From the NCBI GenBank assembly GCA_964537205.1, contig CAZHZH010000022.1:1-34123 (forward strand): a stretch of 34,123 nucleotides of DNA, read 5' to 3'. Source of the DNA: Colivivens sp964537205 (GTDB taxonomy: Bacteria; Bacteroidota; Bacteroidia; Bacteroidales; Bacteroidaceae). Below are positions 31,923-34,123 of this stretch, in pieces. Numbering within the stretch: the first letter of the stretch is position 1; each line of letters opens with the position of its first letter. The notes below the pieces were generated by a model. That model did no database searches. It was given only the letters and a program-made list of their open reading frames with translations, and was not told the DNA's origin. The translations under genes were made by a program, and so were the position numbers.

Positions 31923-34082
31923 ATGAGCAAGATTCTGATTTCCATCATTACGATAATGGCATGCACGACCATGCATGCCCAGCAAATTCCTGTATATCTC
32001 GACGACACCAAGCCTATAGACCAGCGCATTGAGGACGCACTTGGCAGAATGACGCTTGAGGAGAAGGTGAAGATGTGCCATGCGGCCGGAAAGTTCTACT
32101 CATGGGGAGTGACGCGGCTTGGCATACCCGGACTGTGGACATCCGACGGTCCTCATGGAGTGCGCTACGAGATGAACTGGGCGGACTGGAACCATGCCAA
32201 TTGGGAAACCGACTCATGCACGGCCTTCCCCACCCTCACCTGCTTGGCCGCCACATGGAATGAAGACCTCGCCTACAAGTATGGCAAAGCCCTTGGCGAG
32301 GAAGCGCGATACAGGAACAAGAACGTGATGCTCGGACCAGGCATTAACATCTATCGCACACCGCTTAACGGACGCAACTTTGAGTATATGGGAGAAGACC
32401 CGTACCTCACATCACGCATGTGCGTACCATATATAAAAGGTGTGCAGTCAAACGGAGTAGCCAGCTGCGTAAAGCACTTCTGCCTCAACAACCAAGAGAC
32501 CGACCGGTGGACTATCAACGTGGAGGTCAGCGAACGAGCCTTGCGTGAAATCTACCTGCCCGCATTCAAGGCGGCGGTACAAGAAGCCGGGGTTTGGACC
32601 CTCATGGGTTCGTACAACAAGATACGCGGCACACACGGCTGCCACAACCACTACACGCTCGTCGACATACTACGCAACGAATGGGGATTCGACGGAGCCG
32701 TGCTTTCCGACTGGGACGGCACTCACGACACCAAGGAGGCGGCGTTCAACGGGCTCGACATCGAGATGGGCACCTCGCAACGCCCCGACAAAGGTATCAA
32801 GGCCAAGGACTTTCGATTCGACGAGTGCTACCTTGGCAATGATTACCTGAAAGGACTGCGCGACGGCACATACCCGCAGTCCACCATCGACGACAAGGTC
32901 CGGCACATACTGCGCCTTATCTATCGCACGGCTATGAACCACAGTTTCGGATTCGGAAACCAAGACTTCACTGCGCACTCCGAAGTCGTCAAGGCGGTCG
33001 GAAACGAAGGAGTCGTGCTGCTGAAAAACGACAAAGTGGGCAAGGCGAAGCTGCTACCGCTCGACACAAGCCGCCTGCAACGTATACTTGTCGTTGGCGA
33101 CAACGCCACACGCATACTGTCGCATGGGGGACAATCATCTGAACTCAACCCTCAACATGAGACAACCGTACTCACGGCCATGCGTAACCGGTTTGGAGAC
33201 AAAATCACATACGCACAAGGTTACTCTACTGACGGCAAACTAACAGCCGAACTGAGGGACGAGGCTGTTCAGGCCGCAAAGAACGCCGACATAATAATTT
33301 ACGTTGGCGGACTCAACAAAGAAGACCATCAAGACTGTGAGAACAGCGACCGCTACGACATGGGTCTTTCGTATGGCCAGAACGAGTTGATCAGCGCATT
33401 GCTTCGTGTCAACCCGCAAATCGTGTTCGTATTGATGAGCGGCAACGCCATCCAACTGCCCGAGGTGCAGAGCATGCCCGCAATCCTCCATGCATGGTAT
33501 CTTGGCAGTGACGCAGGCGACATCATCGCCGACATCATCACGGGCAAAGTCTGCCCGAGCGGCAAGCTCCCATTCTCCTATCCAGTCCGTTTGGAGGACA
33601 ACGCGGCAATGTCGTTCGGAGCCGGGTCATACCCCGGAGTCAATGGCACCGTGACATACAAGGAGGACATCCTTGTCGGCTACCGTTGGCACGACACAAA
33701 GCACATACCGGCACTCTTCCCGTTCGGACACGGACTGAGCTACACCATCTTCAAGTATGGCAAGCCGGAGATTCACGGCCGCACGGTAAGCGTCGTCGTG
33801 ACCAACACAGGCACGGTTGAAGGCAAGGAGGTAGTCCAGCTGTACATAGGTGACGACAAATCGTCGGTGTTGCGTCCGGTCAAGGAGCTTAAGCATTTCA
33901 AGAAAATAGGCCTCAAGCCAGGTGAGAGCCGGCAAGTGGAGTTCACCATCACCGACGACGATCTGAAGTTCTACGATGAAACGACCAGAACCTGGACACT
34001 CGAACCAGGCACATTCACCATCTACATCGGCAGTTCAAGTACCGACATCAAGGGCAAAGTGAAACTCACAGTACAGCTTTAA
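31923..34082 (+). CDS. Secreted glycoside hydrolase family 3 enzyme, beta-glucosidase-like
   Basis: A 719-residue protein with a signal peptide (about 1-19, MHA-QQI). The N-terminal GH3 barrel (about 30-300) has 'LGPGINIYRTPLNGRNFEYM' and 'KHFCLNNQETDR', and the nucleophile region VLSDWDGTHD with D263. The C-terminal GH3 sandwich domain (about 365-600) contains 'CENSDRYDMGLSYGQ', where E473 aligns with the general acid, and a fibronectin-III-like domain closes the protein (about 630-715). The family releases terminal beta-linked glucose or xylose from oligosaccharides; substrate cannot be fixed here. The signal peptide indicates periplasm or cell surface. The frame stays open from 31542, but that part overlaps the divergent Nif3 gene and is rejected. 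The last 41 nt of the window show no new gene. Confidence 0.95.
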   Translation: MSKILISIITIMACTTMHAQQIPVYLDDTKPIDQRIEDALGRMTLEEKVKMCHAAGKFYSWGVTRLGIPGLWTSDGPHGVRYEMNWADWNHANWETDSCTAFPTLTCLAATWNEDLAYKYGKALGEEARYRNKNVMLGPGINIYRTPLNGRNFEYMGEDPYLTSRMCVPYIKGVQSNGVASCVKHFCLNNQETDRWTINVEVSERALREIYLPAFKAAVQEAGVWTLMGSYNKIRGTHGCHNHYTLVDILRNEWGFDGAVLSDWDGTHDTKEAAFNGLDIEMGTSQRPDKGIKAKDFRFDECYLGNDYLKGLRDGTYPQSTIDDKVRHILRLIYRTAMNHSFGFGNQDFTAHSEVVKAVGNEGVVLLKNDKVGKAKLLPLDTSRLQRILVVGDNATRILSHGGQSSELNPQHETTVLTAMRNRFGDKITYAQGYSTDGKLTAELRDEAVQAAKNADIIIYVGGLNKEDHQDCENSDRYDMGLSYGQNELISALLRVNPQIVFVLMSGNAIQLPEVQSMPAILHAWYLGSDAGDIIADIITGKVCPSGKLPFSYPVRLEDNAAMSFGAGSYPGVNGTVTYKEDILVGYRWHDTKHIPALFPFGHGLSYTIFKYGKPEIHGRTVSVVVTNTGTVEGKEVVQLYIGDDKSSVLRPVKELKHFKKIGLKPGESRQVEFTITDDDLKFYDETTRTWTLEPGTFTIYIGSSSTDIKGKVKLTVQL

Positions 34083-34123
34083 AATGATCCACAGAGGACT
34101 AAAGTAAGTATTATAAATCTAAG

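Noticed and set aside
1..34123. CRISPR array, rRNA or tRNA genes
   Set aside because: No regularly spaced direct repeats and no rRNA or cloverleaf-like sequences were recognised when reading the intergenic regions; a weak tRNA could be missed by eye.

Overview
The window looks like a chromosomal contig from a Bacteroidota member, most likely a Prevotella-like species of the Bacteroidales. Evidence: (i) at least a dozen genes are preceded by the Bacteroidota -7 box TAnnTTTG, three of them with a TTTG -33 box at 19-20 nt; (ii) few starts have a Shine-Dalgarno; (iii) there is an interpain/streptopain-type C10 protease, secreted proteins with dockerin-like and cohesin-like modules ending in a 'xIYDLxGKKV...GKKVYxK' tail, a Bacteroidota MG2-domain protein and GH2/GH3 enzymes. 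Two runs of exactly 100 N (9670-9769, 23700-23799) are scaffold gaps, so this is probably a draft or metagenome assembly, and both gaps interrupt genes.

Layout. 1-3600: an XRE-type regulator (-), about 0.9 kb of AT-rich DNA without a convincing gene, DNA polymerase III delta (holA, -), and a small secreted protein made of six 20-residue repeats (+). 3874-6111: a copper module, with a free HMA domain protein followed by a CopA-type P1B ATPase that seems to lack its nucleotide-binding (N) domain. 6127-8475: a secreted GH2 beta-galactosidase-like enzyme (-). 8807-9796: an EamA/DMT transporter (+) cut by a gap.

16299 down to 9814 (-) is a tight five-gene operon: nitroreductase, FtsH paralogue (HEIGH zinc motif), secreted MG2-domain protein, AraC-type regulator with an N-terminal HMA-like metal-binding domain, and a standalone HsdR-N-like PD-(D/E)XK protein. 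Three spacers are 3-28 nt and the last pair overlaps. It joins redox, membrane proteolysis, envelope and metal-sensing functions.

16583-19864 is housekeeping: GAPDH (-), MscL (+) and panC-panD (+, 7-nt overlap), closed by a clear intrinsic terminator. 20054-29128 (+) is a three-gene secreted-protein operon with 11-nt and -1-nt junctions: a C10 cysteine protease, a cohesin-like/BIg2/dockerin protein (gapped), and a 1643-residue CotH-kinase protein with Ig-like, lamin-tail and jelly-roll domains. All three carry cohesin-like and dockerin-like modules, and the first and third share a roughly 250-residue C-terminal block. This is the best candidate for an undescribed surface assembly. 29213-31777 (-) holds a short J-domain protein, a coiled-coil/C4 zinc-ribbon protein and a Nif3-like protein. 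31923-34082 (+) is a secreted GH3 beta-glucosidase-like enzyme.

I saw no rRNA, tRNA, CRISPR array, transposase or integrase. All family assignments come from reading motifs by eye; no database search was run.
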